Notes: a model not told the origin generated them from the sequence alone. DNA of 38,210 nt from Bacteroidia bacterium (GCA_021287165.1 JAJTAY010000037.1:1-38210), one strand, 5' to 3'; positions 1 to 8,908 are shown, counted from the first letter of the stretch. Translations and numbers: made by a program.

Positions 1-2514
1 GTAGTTGGCGCCGATGTAGGAGGTCTCAGGACCTGCATGGGCGGGGAATACTGTGGGATTGCCCTGGAACCAGCCGGTGGTGCCCAAAGGCGAGCTGTTG
101 TTGGTGAGTGCCCATCCCAGACCCGGCAGCAGGGTGATGTCTTCGAAGCCCTGAGTCATATTGCGGTAAATGGGTGTATCCAGCGGCTTGATCACCGGCT
201 CGGCGGGAGTGGCAGCGTCGGTGGGGTTCATACGGTCGGAGCCCATGGGCAGGTTGTAGCCTTCGCGCGGGGTCTCCACGGCGCTGGTGCCACGGGCAGT
301 GGTGGTCACGGTCAAAGTGTAGTTGAGCGGGGCTGCGCCGCTGTTGCTGATAGTCAGCGCCTGTGTTCCCGTCTGGCCTGGCTGCAAGGTCTTGCTGATG
401 GAGGTGGGATTGACAGCAATATTTGGACTACCGGTGGTACTGCCAAATGAAAGCACAAATGTTTGGAATTGATTCTCAGGGCTATTCCCAGCACCGACAA
501 AAGTGTTGCCGTTTGGAGTAACTGCATTAATGCTAAAAAATGTCCACTCTGCGGCGTCTGCAAATCCGCGGGTCATTGCATATTCATTAAAGAACTCCAT
601 CTGTCCGTCAGGATGTCTTACAAAAGCCCTGCGATTGTCAATAAACGGAGGCCAGCCTTCAACAATGAACCCAAAAATTGTACCATCGTCGAGCATCGTT
701 AAGCAGGATATATTACCTGTATTTAGCGTATTATCAAATGTGGTAATTCCATTTGCTGGGCTCCAAATGAATCCCTGAGAACCAATATTTCCTGCAACAT
801 AGTTTCCTGAAGGTGAGGCGCATGTAGCTTCGCCATACTGACTTGAAGCCGGGAGGATCAATTCACCATTATTCCAAATGGCAGGAGATCTTGGGGCCAT
901 ATCTGTTTGTGCCCACCCAAAAATTACATTTCCGCCTCTGTTTACACCATTAGGTCTGTTGTTCATCGGATGTGCATTTCCGAAGCTGTTGTCATATCCC
1001 CCCGCTGGTGTCCATTTAAAAGCCTTAACTGATGATCCGGAATACCATTGCATTCCAACCACAGTATTTCCGTCGGCGGAAATACCCCATCCATCATTGT
1101 AATAACTAAAATTTGGTTGCGGCACAGCCGGGTTGATTCCGAGAAAACTCCATGTGTTTGTGACAGGGTCCCAACGTCCGGCTGTTTCCACCGGCTGGCC
1201 GTTGTATAATAAATCCGGGTTTGTGAAGGTTCCTACAATTAATCCGGAATTACTGATGCCATAGGCGGATAAAGTGTTGCTAGGCAGTGGAGTTAGTCCG
1301 CTCTGAGCAGACCAATACAGTCCTCCGCCGCCACCAAAAGGTGCTATTGAAACCTTTGTTCCATCATCACTTATCCCCGTTGGAAAGAAGTAAAAATCTG
1401 CAATAACCGTTAATTCAGCAGAGGATGGAGGCACAACATTGAGCGTTGCATTAACCAATACTTGCGGATTTGCTGGTGCATTGCTGTTTATAGCGATCTG
1501 AGCTTCATAAGTGCCCTGAGCTAAACCTGAAGCATCGAATGTAGCTGTAATTTGGGCTGTTTGTCCGCCTGCAACACTGCCTGTAGATGGGTTTAGGCTT
1601 AACCAACCCGATGCTCCGCTGCCATAGGTAATTGAAGTAGAGTAATTTAATGTTTCCATGCCTAGATTACCTACAGTAATAATTCTTGTGGCAGACTGAC
1701 CCTGTGGAAGGTTCCTTGCGATTGATGTTGGGGAAACAACGATAATTGGAGAGGGGTCAACATTGGATGAAACCAATACATCGTCAACAAACCATCCGTG
1801 CGCATAGATTCCCTGATAGCGGAAAGCCAGATATATGGTGCTTCCGGCATAACTGGTCAGATCGATCGTGGTTTCAACCCACGAAGCCTGAACTGTGGGG
1901 GTTGTCCAGATTTGAGAGAAACTGCCACTGGCAGGATTGTTGTTGGAAGTGCTGATCCAAACGCTGTTGCTCTCATAATATGAGGGGTCGATGTTGAACG
2001 ACCAGAACTTCAAAACAATCAGGTTGGACTGAGGAATGGTTAGTGATGGTGTGATCAGCCAATTTTCGAGGTTTACACCAGGTGAACCGTAATTATGAAA
2101 TGCAGATTTTGAACCTGTTGGCGTATGGTTGTTTTGTGTCGATGCTACCCAGTTGGTGCTTGTGGCAGCATTACTGTATATTGACCAGCCAGCTGGAGGA
2201 AAATCATTGCCTTCAAAGGTTTCGAACCATTCGATGCGGCTTCTCTCCATTGACGGCTTTTCGGTAGCTGAATTAAGCCCGGTGCTGTTCCATGTGTTGC
2301 CGGAAGTGTTGGTCTCCTTGTTAAACAAGTAGGTAAGTTGGCTCTGACTCATTCTTGGGGTGACTTGATGAGTGTCCCAGAATGCAGTGTTTCTCTTCAA
2401 TTCGATTTTGCCATCGCCGCGGGCATTTTGCCAAAGCGGAAATTGAAGAAGGAGTGCAAGCATAATCAGTGCTTGCGGCCTTCCCTTTCTAAAGAAATCA
2501 TAAAGCTTTCGCAT
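1..2514 (-). CDS. Secreted cleaved-adhesin/HAF-repeat protein, C-terminus beyond the left edge
   Basis: I translated this frame by hand; it stays open for 838 codons from the ATG at 2512-2514 to the window edge, so the C-terminus is missing. A signal peptide (basic start, then a hydrophobic stretch LIMLALLLQFPLW) is followed by a cleaved-adhesin/choice-of-anchor J domain (about residues 95-250, from WFETFEGNDFPPAGW to GWFVDDVLV). Next comes an Ig/BACON-like domain (VSPTSIARNLPQGQS) and then a region of HAF-like repeats (motifs such as GISADGNTVVGM and AFKWTP). A second Ig-like domain (IAVNPTSISKTLQPGQ) leads into the start of a second adhesin domain (MTQGFEDITLLPG). A T9SS sorting domain would be expected in the missing part. 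The gene starts 16 nt after a small ORF. Function is probably surface adhesion or matrix binding. Base composition changes sharply near 410-480. Confidence 0.85.
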   Translation of the reverse strand, partial: MRKLYDFFRKGRPQALIMLALLLQFPLWQNARGDGKIELKRNTAFWDTHQVTPRMSQSQLTYLFNKETNTSGNTWNSTGLNSATEKPSMERSRIEWFETFEGNDFPPAGWSIYSNAATSTNWVASTQNNHTPTGSKSAFHNYGSPGVNLENWLITPSLTIPQSNLIVLKFWSFNIDPSYYESNSVWISTSNNNPASGSFSQIWTTPTVQASWVETTIDLTSYAGSTIYLAFRYQGIYAHGWFVDDVLVSSNVDPSPIIVVSPTSIARNLPQGQSATRIITVGNLGMETLNYSTSITYGSGASGWLSLNPSTGSVAGGQTAQITATFDASGLAQGTYEAQIAINSNAPANPQVLVNATLNVVPPSSAELTVIADFYFFPTGISDDGTKVSIAPFGGGGGLYWSAQSGLTPLPSNTLSAYGISNSGLIVGTFTNPDLLYNGQPVETAGRWDPVTNTWSFLGINPAVPQPNFSYYNDGWGISADGNTVVGMQWYSGSSVKAFKWTPAGGYDNSFGNAHPMNNRPNGVNRGGNVIFGWAQTDMAPRSPAIWNNGELILPASSQYGEATCASPSGNYVAGNIGSQGFIWSPANGITTFDNTLNTGNISCLTMLDDGTIFGFIVEGWPPFIDNRRAFVRHPDGQMEFFNEYAMTRGFADAAEWTFFSINAVTPNGNTFVGAGNSPENQFQTFVLSFGSTTGSPNIAVNPTSISKTLQPGQTGTQALTISNSGAAPLNYTLTVTTTARGTSAVETPREGYNLPMGSDRMNPTDAATPAEPVIKPLDTPIYRNMTQGFEDITLLPGLGWALTNNSSPLGTTGWFQGNPTVFPAHAGPETSYIGANY

Positions 2515-2530
2515 CTTCTTTTGAGTTTGG

Positions 2531-2692
2531 TTAATGGTTAATTGGATTATCGTTGTTATCAGCTTTTTTCTTGGATTCATCCATTTGAACGAGAAGCTTG
2601 CGCAATGCACTATTTGTCAAGAGATTCTTTTCAATCAATGCCTCCATGTACTGAATCAGTTTCTTGTTGGCTGTTTTCATCTCGTTGCCCAT
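2531..2692 (-). CDS. Possible small hypothetical protein (53 aa)
   Basis: A short frame lies between the TPR-LuxR gene and the adhesin gene on the same strand and ends 16 nt before the adhesin start. From the ATG at 2692 it encodes 53 residues (MGNEMKTANKK ... DNNDNPINH), strongly charged and probably helical. The frame stays open back to a TTG at 2815, giving 94 residues, but that extension looks less protein-like. I do not recognise the family. Only the position, same-strand spacing and plausible amino-acid composition support it. It could instead be chance reading frame in a leader region. Confidence 0.35.
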   Translation of the reverse strand: MGNEMKTANKKLIQYMEALIEKNLLTNSALRKLLVQMDESKKKADNNDNPINH

Positions 2693-2874
2693 TCCAGAGC
2701 CCGCTTCCAGATATTGCTTTTTATTTCCAGATTCCACGCCGGTTAGAAAATTTGTGCAATGGTAATCAGGAAAATCAGCGTGCGACTGGAACAGTACTGC
2801 ACATAACCACAACAATGGCGAAATTCACCATATCAAAACCACAACAACTTTGTATGTGCTTGTCTATAAGTAAA

Positions 2875-4551
2875 TTACAGTGAAGAAAGAAACTCGATAA
2901 GACCTGTGTCTGCATTGGTGAGTTTCAATTTTCGGCGCAACCTGGTGCGTGCAACTTCAATGCTTCTGGGAGAAAGTCCTGTTATACTGGCTATTTCCTT
3001 GGTGGTCATATTAAGCCTGAGAAATGCACAAAGCCTTCGTTCGCCGTTGGTCAGATCGGGAAATAATTCCTGAAGCCTCTCAAAAAATTCATTGTGCACA
3101 TGTTGAAAACGAAGCTCAAACTCATCCCAAACCCCATCTTTTTGGCTATGCTCAAGATCGCGGACTATCTCATAAATAATGTCCTGGTTCTCCGCCTTGA
3201 ATCTATGAATGTGCCGCACCAGCTTTTGAGCAATATCATTGATGATCTCATTTTTCTTTATCTGATACAATACATTGGTGGTTAGTTCCTTGTTTTTAAA
3301 TTCAAGTTCCTGCTCAAGTTGTTTTTTTTCAAGTTCCAAATGTTTTTGCTTCAATTCGGTATTATGCTGTTCGAGCCTGATCCGCTTCAGGCGATTGCGC
3401 GACAATGAATAAAGAAGTATTGCAGAGATGGCCAATAGCAACAGGGTACTGAGCGAAAACATGTAAATCAATTCACGTCTTTTATGCTCAGCACGGCTTT
3501 GCCGCTCGCGCTCCTCAAATTGTGCCGTGAGCTCAAGCTTGGTGATCTCCTTGAGCACTTCATCCTTACTGATTTGCTGCTCCACATTTCTCAACTCATT
3601 CAAATACTTGAGCGCGGAGTCGCTACGGCCATCCAGTAAATAACTCTCGTACAATGGTTCCAGAACTGTTGACAGCAAATCATTATTGCCAATGATTCTT
3701 GCAAGACGGAGGCTTTCATACAAATGCTCCCTCGATTTTTTTCGGTCGGAAGATTTGGCGTAATACGCTGCCAGGTTTCTGTGCGATTGAACTAGACCTG
3801 TAATATCATTCAATTGCACGCGCAATTCAAGCGACTCTTTAAGCAGGTGGAACGCTTCTTTAAGCATTCCCTGAGCTGTCAGTACTTTGCCCAGATTATT
3901 CAAAAGCATTGCATAATAAAGCCCATGCTTTTTTTCTTGTTGGGCGAGCTTTATGCCTTGTTTATAGTAATTCACGGCCTTTAGTGTATCTCCCATTTCG
4001 GAGGCCGTAATTCCAAGATTGTTGAAAATAGTAAGATAAGCATCAAAATACTTTGAGTTGCTTTTGCTAACCTGAATTTCATCCAGTGTTTGCCGGCTTT
4101 CAAGAAATAATTTTTCAGCCTCTGAAAATTGTTTGGTTTTAATTTTTAACGCGCCAATGTTGATCAGGAGATAAGCTACCTCGAGGTCTTCTGAGCGTCT
4201 TTTCATCATGTCGAGCACGAGATAGAAGTATTTGGCTGCTTTGGTGAAGTTTCCAAGACTAAAATAGCTGTAGGCTGCATTTGAATACGCACTTGCAAGG
4301 AGTCTTAAATTTCCGGTTCGTTTGGCAATATCGATGGCTGACTCGGCAAGTTCAACAGACATTCGTATGTCAGACGAACGAGCCAGGTCGGATAGTTTTA
4401 ATTTGATGGCAATCTTTACGCTGTCTTCCTGCGCTTTATCTAAAGCAACACGCAAGCTGTCAATTATTCTGGTATGGTCTGCTTGAGCGCGAGCTCCGCT
4501 TAAACCTATTCCTAAAAATAATAAACAGGCTATAATGATCTTGTTAAGCAT
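2875..4551 (-). CDS. Membrane-anchored TPR protein with C-terminal LuxR-type HTH
   Basis: This 558-residue protein is built like the Bacteroidota family of membrane-bound TPR regulators. It has a signal peptide (residues 1-23, ending ARAQA) and about six tetratricopeptide repeats over residues 45-325. A single transmembrane helix (361-382) is followed by a charged coiled coil (385-425). A GerE/LuxR-type helix-turn-helix sits at about 500-545 (LTNGERRLCAFLRLNMTTKEI and SPRSIEVARTRLRRKL). The TPRs would lie in the periplasm and the DNA-binding domain in the cytoplasm, so an envelope signal could be passed to DNA without a kinase. That topology is inferred. It is divergent from the T9SS gene at 4738 and upstream of the adhesin gene, which makes both candidate targets. 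The gene has its own -7 box. Confidence 0.88.
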   Translation of the reverse strand: MLNKIIIACLLFLGIGLSGARAQADHTRIIDSLRVALDKAQEDSVKIAIKLKLSDLARSSDIRMSVELAESAIDIAKRTGNLRLLASAYSNAAYSYFSLGNFTKAAKYFYLVLDMMKRRSEDLEVAYLLINIGALKIKTKQFSEAEKLFLESRQTLDEIQVSKSNSKYFDAYLTIFNNLGITASEMGDTLKAVNYYKQGIKLAQQEKKHGLYYAMLLNNLGKVLTAQGMLKEAFHLLKESLELRVQLNDITGLVQSHRNLAAYYAKSSDRKKSREHLYESLRLARIIGNNDLLSTVLEPLYESYLLDGRSDSALKYLNELRNVEQQISKDEVLKEITKLELTAQFEERERQSRAEHKRRELIYMFSLSTLLLLAISAILLYSLSRNRLKRIRLEQHNTELKQKHLELEKKQLEQELEFKNKELTTNVLYQIKKNEIINDIAQKLVRHIHRFKAENQDIIYEIVRDLEHSQKDGVWDEFELRFQHVHNEFFERLQELFPDLTNGERRLCAFLRLNMTTKEIASITGLSPRSIEVARTRLRRKLKLTNADTGLIEFLSSL

Positions 4552-4573
4552 CAGACCCGGATTGCATTCTTAG

Positions 4574-4581
4574 CAAATATA
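4574..4581 (-). promoter_or_regulatory. -7 promoter box for the TPR-LuxR gene
   Basis: Reading the minus strand the box is TATATTTG, a full match to TAnnTTTG, 22 nt upstream of the start codon. No clear TTG lies 19-21 nt upstream. Instead, an inverted repeat ACAAAC-GATTG-GTTTGT (4581-4597) occupies the spacer. Confidence 0.65.
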
Positions 4582-4597
4582 CAAACGATTGGTTTGT
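4581..4597. promoter_or_regulatory. Inverted repeat in the TPR-LuxR promoter spacer
   Basis: ACAAAC and GTTTGT form perfect 6-bp arms around GATTG. The element lies directly against the -7 box, between it and where the -33 box should be. A protein bound here would be expected to block or modulate the promoter, possibly as autoregulation. Short palindromes also occur by chance. Confidence 0.35.
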
Positions 4598-4676
4598 TTA
4601 CTCATGAGCATGGCTTGCCCACCTTGGCCTGCATTAAGCCTGTTTCCATAGTTGTAAATGTTTTCGTTCCACCATT

Positions 4677-4709
4677 TTTGTTTTTAAAAGCCTTTAAAAT
4701 TTACATTTG
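4677..4709 (+). promoter_or_regulatory. Promoter of the FG-GAP/T9SS gene
   Basis: TTTG at 4677-4680, a 21-bp spacer, then TACATTTG at 4702-4709. This fits the Bacteroides -33/-7 consensus in both boxes and in spacing. The expected RNA start is near 4713, giving a leader of about 24 nt before the ATG at 4738. Confidence 0.75.
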
Positions 4710-4737
4710 GATTCTGTAGCACTTAAACACCGCAGCC

Positions 4738-7203
4738 ATGAAGAAAATTCTACTTGTAGCCTCCCTGTTGACAGCTATATTCCCGCCTAAAGCTTTTATG
4801 CAAAACCCGTTCACCCAGCATCCACAGAGCTTTGTGCCAGTTTACCTTGGCGCTTCTGTTTTTGCCGATTATGACCGGGATGGTTATTTGGATTTTTACG
4901 TCACGGGCTGGCGTAGCCAGGGTGGAAGCACCTCGGCGCCTTCGTCCTATTTGTATCGCAACAATGGCAATGGCACCTTTTCTGAAATAGCCACATCCAT
5001 TGTGCCCCTGGGTGCCAGTATTGCCGCCTGGGGCGATTTTAATAACGATGGTTATCCCGACCTCGTTGTGGCCGGCAACACCGGAGCAAGCGCCTACGAT
5101 GCGCGGATTTACCGCAACAATGGCAACGGTAGCTTCACCGATATTCAGGCAGGACTTACCCCGCTGCTTACACCCTCCGCCGCCTGGGGCGACCTAAACA
5201 ACGACGGACTGCCCGATCTTGTTCTTTCTGGTACCACACAAACCAGCACGGCATTTACCGGTATCTATTACAACAACGGCAACGAAACCTTCACCGCTGC
5301 TTCTGCCGGTCTGCCCCAGCTCACGCAATCGGCCGTTGCCATTGCCGATATGAACCTTGACGGACTGAACGACATTATCCTGTGCGGGCGATTGGGAACA
5401 AGTAACTATATATCAAATCTTTATCTGAACAATGGCAACGGGATGTTTACACAGGCCTTTAGCTTTGAACCAGCCCGCTATCCCGCCATCGATTTTGCCG
5501 ATTTCGATGCCGATGGTTTGCCCGACGTGATTATTCAGGGCGGAAATAACACTGATGTGCTTCATACCACCCTGTATAAAAACCTTGGCGGAGGTAATTT
5601 TCAACAGATTACAGCGCCCTTTGCCGGCGTTTATCAGGGATGGGTGGCATTTGGCGACTACAATAACGACGGTTTGGCCGATGTGGCAGTTACGGGCGCC
5701 GATGTACCAACCGGAGCAACAAGGGTCACAAAACTGTACACCAACAATGGCAATTCCACCTTCACCGAGCTCACAACCGCCGGATTTCCAGCCTTGCGCC
5801 GTTCGATGGTGCAGTGGGGCGATGCCAACAACGACGGCAAGCTCGACCTGCTGATGTCGGGATATTTCAACGTAAGCGACTACCGAACCCTTATTTTCCT
5901 GAATAACGCCTCCGTTGCCAATACCCCGCCAACGCCTCCCGCCAACCTTTCATTCACCTTAAATGGCAGCAATGTGCAGCTAAACTGGAGTGCAGGCATC
6001 GATGCACAAACCCCATCATCAGCGCTCACCTACAATCTTAGGGTGGGCACCACTCCAGGGGGTTCGGAAATCGTTGCCGCACACGCGCTTGCCAACGGGA
6101 TGCTCACTGTACCCCGCCATGGCAATCAGGGGCAGCAGCTTTCCAGGGTATTGAACAACCTGCCCAACGGCACTTATTATTGGTCGGTGCAGTCGGTCGA
6201 TGCGGGCTTCATGGGGTCGGTCTTCGCTCCTGAGCAGTCATTTACGGTAGGCGGTCCGGTGCAGCATCTTCTCACGTTTACCATCACTGGAAACGGACAA
6301 GCATTAGAGGATGTAAAAGTGGATTTGCCCACCGGCAGTATCTACACCAATGCCAACGGGCAGGCCATTTTCCTTCTGCCGGAAGGAAATTATCGCTGGT
6401 TTGCCACGCGCTTAGGCTACCGTCAAAAATACGGCACCGTGCAGGTAAGCGGCCCCACTGAAGTTCAGCTGCAGATGGAATACGAACATCCAAAAACGCT
6501 TCCATTCTCAGAAAACTTCAACCTTCCGGAACAGCCTCTCGACTGGATGAATGTTTCGAACAACGACAATTTTGAACGCTGGACTTTTCCGGGCAATTTT
6601 GCCACAGTGGGTTCGGCCGGAAGCTCAGGCTCGCCCGTTTACGCCAGCCTGATTGGTCCCGAGCTGCCTGCCGCAGGACTTTCGGGTCATCTGAGGCTCA
6701 CCGTCAGCCACCGGCTTGCCATTAACAACGCCGGAACGAAAGCAAGGATATTTTACTTCAATAACACAGCAAGCCTTCCAACCCTTGAACTCCTGGCACA
6801 ATTTACGGGTTCGCAAGGCGCTTTTGTTGACACAAGTTTTTTACTGCCCACTTATGCCGACCTTAGCAGCATCAGAGTCATGTTCGAAATTGAAGAAACC
6901 TCCAGCTCCAATGGCTTATGGGAAATCGATCAGGTGTCTGTTATTCATGTGCCACCAACCAGTCTGACAGAGAATGGCAGTGCTGCCTTCGTGCTTCTGC
7001 CCAACCCTGCAAAAGAGAATTTGAAACTGTTTGTGGCAATCCATAGTACGGAGTTGCTCATTTACGATGCTCTTGGACAGCTGGTTGTGCGCCATGAGGT
7101 GAAGGCCGGTGATAACACACTGGACATTAGTGGCCTGAAACCGGGCATCTATGTTGTGCGTCTCAATGATTCCGTAGAGAGCAAAAAACTGATCGTCAGG
7201 TAA
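4738..7203 (+). CDS. Secreted FG-GAP/VCBS repeat protein with T9SS type A sorting domain
   Basis: This is an 821-residue export substrate. The signal peptide covers residues 1-20. Seven calcium-loop motifs of the form D-x-D/N-x-D-G-x-x-D follow at about residues 44, 100, 152, 204, 255, 307 and 362. The spacing of about 50-55 residues matches the blades of a seven-bladed integrin-like propeller. A fibronectin III-like domain (400-505), a carboxypeptidase-regulatory-like Ig fold (512-580) and a jellyroll-like anchor domain (585-735) come next. The C-terminal 70 residues are a T9SS type A sorting signal: FVLLPNPAKENL, LLIYDALGQLV, LDISGLKPGIYVVRL, ending KKLIVR. The protein would cross the outer membrane through T9SS and be cell-attached or released. 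Its ligand is unknown. Confidence 0.9.
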   Translation: MKKILLVASLLTAIFPPKAFMQNPFTQHPQSFVPVYLGASVFADYDRDGYLDFYVTGWRSQGGSTSAPSSYLYRNNGNGTFSEIATSIVPLGASIAAWGDFNNDGYPDLVVAGNTGASAYDARIYRNNGNGSFTDIQAGLTPLLTPSAAWGDLNNDGLPDLVLSGTTQTSTAFTGIYYNNGNETFTAASAGLPQLTQSAVAIADMNLDGLNDIILCGRLGTSNYISNLYLNNGNGMFTQAFSFEPARYPAIDFADFDADGLPDVIIQGGNNTDVLHTTLYKNLGGGNFQQITAPFAGVYQGWVAFGDYNNDGLADVAVTGADVPTGATRVTKLYTNNGNSTFTELTTAGFPALRRSMVQWGDANNDGKLDLLMSGYFNVSDYRTLIFLNNASVANTPPTPPANLSFTLNGSNVQLNWSAGIDAQTPSSALTYNLRVGTTPGGSEIVAAHALANGMLTVPRHGNQGQQLSRVLNNLPNGTYYWSVQSVDAGFMGSVFAPEQSFTVGGPVQHLLTFTITGNGQALEDVKVDLPTGSIYTNANGQAIFLLPEGNYRWFATRLGYRQKYGTVQVSGPTEVQLQMEYEHPKTLPFSENFNLPEQPLDWMNVSNNDNFERWTFPGNFATVGSAGSSGSPVYASLIGPELPAAGLSGHLRLTVSHRLAINNAGTKARIFYFNNTASLPTLELLAQFTGSQGAFVDTSFLLPTYADLSSIRVMFEIEETSSSNGLWEIDQVSVIHVPPTSLTENGSAAFVLLPNPAKENLKLFVAIHSTELLIYDALGQLVVRHEVKAGDNTLDISGLKPGIYVVRLNDSVESKKLIVR

Positions 7204-7223
7204 ACGATCGGGTGAGAAGCTGC

Positions 7224-7631
7224 TTAGTCCACTACGGCCGAGGGAGAATCCTCCGAGGCAATATATGGCCGAATATCGATCAGCGGACTACCGTCGGGCA
7301 TGTCGGCATAGTTGAAGTATAACCTGTTGTCTTCCACCTTCACAACCTCTACCAGGCTAACGCCCAGTGGATTAGGGCGAACGGGACTCCGTGTTCCAAA
7401 AACGCCGGAATCGCTTTTATCCGCATTTACTGGCCTGACCTTTTGATGGAAATAAATCAGCCAAACATGAGTCCCCGGCGCCAGACCCGACAACCCGCTG
7501 GCATAGTTCTCGTCGAGTTCGGCCACGGAGAGCATGCTGCGCGAGGCCGCCTCCCGGTTGGCAGGAACCTTGCCCGCTTCGGTATATTGAGTCCGAAGTA
7601 CACCAATAGGTCTGATTATCAAGTCTTTCAT
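7224..7631 (-). CDS. trmO: tRNA (adenine(37)-N6)-methyltransferase TrmO
   Basis: A 135-residue protein of the TrmO/TsaA (YaeB) family, which uses S-adenosylmethionine to N6-methylate the t6A37 base of threonine tRNAs. The family pattern is clear: IIRPIGVLRTQY at the N-terminus, LSGLAPGTHVWLIYFHQ, then the signature GVFGTRSPVRPNPLGVSLVEV and DGSPLIDIRPYI. The E. coli protein carries an extra C-terminal domain; this one is the short, single-domain form. Its ATG overlaps the TGA of pdxJ by four bases (ATGA), so the two genes are probably co-transcribed and translationally coupled. Its stop lies only 20 nt from the convergent T9SS gene. Confidence 0.92.
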   Translation of the reverse strand: MKDLIIRPIGVLRTQYTEAGKVPANREAASRSMLSVAELDENYASGLSGLAPGTHVWLIYFHQKVRPVNADKSDSGVFGTRSPVRPNPLGVSLVEVVKVEDNRLYFNYADMPDGSPLIDIRPYIASEDSPSAVVD

Positions 7632-8362
7632 CGATCACTGTATTGAGCCATCTCTAATTTCCGGTTGTACATCTGGATTGTATTTTCTATGCCAAAATAC
7701 AATGCCTCGCTGATGAGTGCGTGACCGATTGAGACCTCCAGCAATCCGGGAATATGATGGGCAAAATATTGGATGTTATTCAAGTTGAGATCGTGACCGG
7801 CATTGAGGCTGATGCCCAGACGATTGGCTTCTGCAGCAGCTTCAACAAAAGGTTTTACGGCAGCATAAGGGTCAGTATCGAAAATCCTTGCATAGCTTTC
7901 GGTGTAAAGCTCAACGCGGTCGGTGCCGGTTTCGAGGGCATGAAACACCATTTTGGGGTCGGGGTCCACAAAAATCGAAACCCTGATGCCGGCTTCATGA
8001 AAGCGTTGAATGACTTCTTTCAGAAAAGCTTTGTGCTTCACGGTATCCCAGCCATGATCGCTGGTCAGCTGGCCAGGATCGTCGGGAACCAAAGTAACCT
8101 GATCGGCCTTATTATTGATAACCAGCTGAATAAACTGATCTGTCGGGTTGCCTTCGATATTAAATTCGGTATATACCAGCGGCCGGAGCAATTCCACATC
8201 CCTGAATGTTATATGCCGCTGATCGGGTCGCGGGTGGACGGTAATGCCTTTTGCGCCGTAGCGCTGACAATCGACGGCAAACTGTTGCACATCGGGAACG
8301 TTACCCCCGCGGGCATTGCGCAGGGTGGCTACCTTGTTGATGTTGACACTTAGTCTTGTCAT
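7628..8362 (-). CDS. pdxJ: Pyridoxine 5'-phosphate synthase PdxJ
   Basis: This 244-residue TIM-barrel enzyme condenses 1-deoxy-xylulose 5-phosphate with 3-amino-2-oxopropyl phosphate to give pyridoxine 5'-phosphate, the last ring-forming step of DXP-dependent vitamin B6 synthesis in the cytoplasm. Family motifs are present in order: LSVNINKVATLRNARGG at the start, GITVHPRPDQRHI, FNIEGNPT, QVTLVPD, GIRVSIFVDPD, VELYTESYA, LNAGHDLN and EVSIGHALISEAL at the C-terminus. Length is normal. It is the first gene of a pair with trmO. A perfect -7 box (TAATTTTG) lies 14 nt upstream of the start in the 50-bp gap shared with dtd. Confidence 0.96.
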   Translation of the reverse strand: MTRLSVNINKVATLRNARGGNVPDVQQFAVDCQRYGAKGITVHPRPDQRHITFRDVELLRPLVYTEFNIEGNPTDQFIQLVINNKADQVTLVPDDPGQLTSDHGWDTVKHKAFLKEVIQRFHEAGIRVSIFVDPDPKMVFHALETGTDRVELYTESYARIFDTDPYAAVKPFVEAAAEANRLGISLNAGHDLNLNNIQYFAHHIPGLLEVSIGHALISEALYFGIENTIQMYNRKLEMAQYSDR

Positions 8363-8376
8363 TCCTTATTTTTCGG

Positions 8377-8384
8377 CAAAATTA
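8377..8384 (-). promoter_or_regulatory. -7 promoter box for pdxJ-trmO
   Basis: On the minus strand this reads TAATTTTG, an exact TAnnTTTG match 14 nt before the pdxJ start. No good -33 box is visible at 19-21 nt. An overlapping one-mismatch box on the plus strand (GACTTTTG, 8386-8393) could serve dtd. Confidence 0.55.
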
Positions 8385-8412
8385 CGACTTTTGGGGGCGA
8401 AATATTTTAAGG

Positions 8413-8865
8413 ATGAGAGCAGTTGTACAGCGCGTTTCAAGGGCGTCGGTAACCATCGAAAACGAGGTAACGGGAAGTATAAATAATGGTATGCTTGTGT
8501 TGTTGGGCATAGAAGATGCTGATAATGAAGATGATGTGGAATGGCTGTGCGGTAAGTTGTCGCGCCTGCGCATTTTTCCGGATGCCGAGGGCGTAATGAA
8601 CCTCGACATTCAGGCCATTAATGGCGCTTTTCTGGTTGTCTCGCAGTTTACCCTGCACGCCAGCACCAAAAAAGGCAACAGGCCCAGCTATATCAGGGCG
8701 GCGCAACCCGACAAGGCTATTCCGCTTTACGAGCATTTCGTAAGTGAGCTCCGAAAAACCTCCTCTTGCCCGGTTCAAACTGGCCGTTTTGGCGCCATGA
8801 TGCAGGTCGAACTGATCAACGACGGCCCGGTAACCATACTGTTCGACACAAAAAACAAAGAGTAG
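8413..8865 (+). CDS. dtd: D-aminoacyl-tRNA deacylase Dtd
   Basis: A 150-residue proofreading enzyme that hydrolyses D-aminoacyl-tRNAs (and glycyl-tRNA-Ala), keeping D-amino acids out of proteins. It begins with the canonical MRAVVQRVSRASVTIE, and both active-site signatures are present: SQFTLHAST (about residues 79-87) and the Gly-cisPro motif NDGPVT near the C-terminus. I chose the ATG at 8413 because it matches the family N-terminus exactly; the frame extends upstream to 8356 but would overlap the pdxJ start. The gene is divergent from pdxJ. Its stop codon falls inside a 6-bp hairpin (8862-8878). Confidence 0.95.
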   Translation: MRAVVQRVSRASVTIENEVTGSINNGMLVLLGIEDADNEDDVEWLCGKLSRLRIFPDAEGVMNLDIQAINGAFLVVSQFTLHASTKKGNRPSYIRAAQPDKAIPLYEHFVSELRKTSSCPVQTGRFGAMMQVELINDGPVTILFDTKNKE

Positions 8866-8908
8866 CCTTGTGGGCTACCCTCTGTCAATCAAATGGTTAT
8901 AGTCAGTT

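Noticed and set aside
37..1955. Several plus-strand frames of 60-140 codons at the left end
   Set aside because: They lie antisense to the adhesin gene, which reads without a stop for 838 codons with recognisable domains.
7754..8353. 199-codon plus-strand frame
   Set aside because: Antisense to pdxJ, which is complete and conserved.
8862..8878. Terminator after dtd
   Set aside because: GTAGCC/GGCTAC form only a 6-bp stem that contains the stop codon, and no T run follows. At best a weak hairpin.
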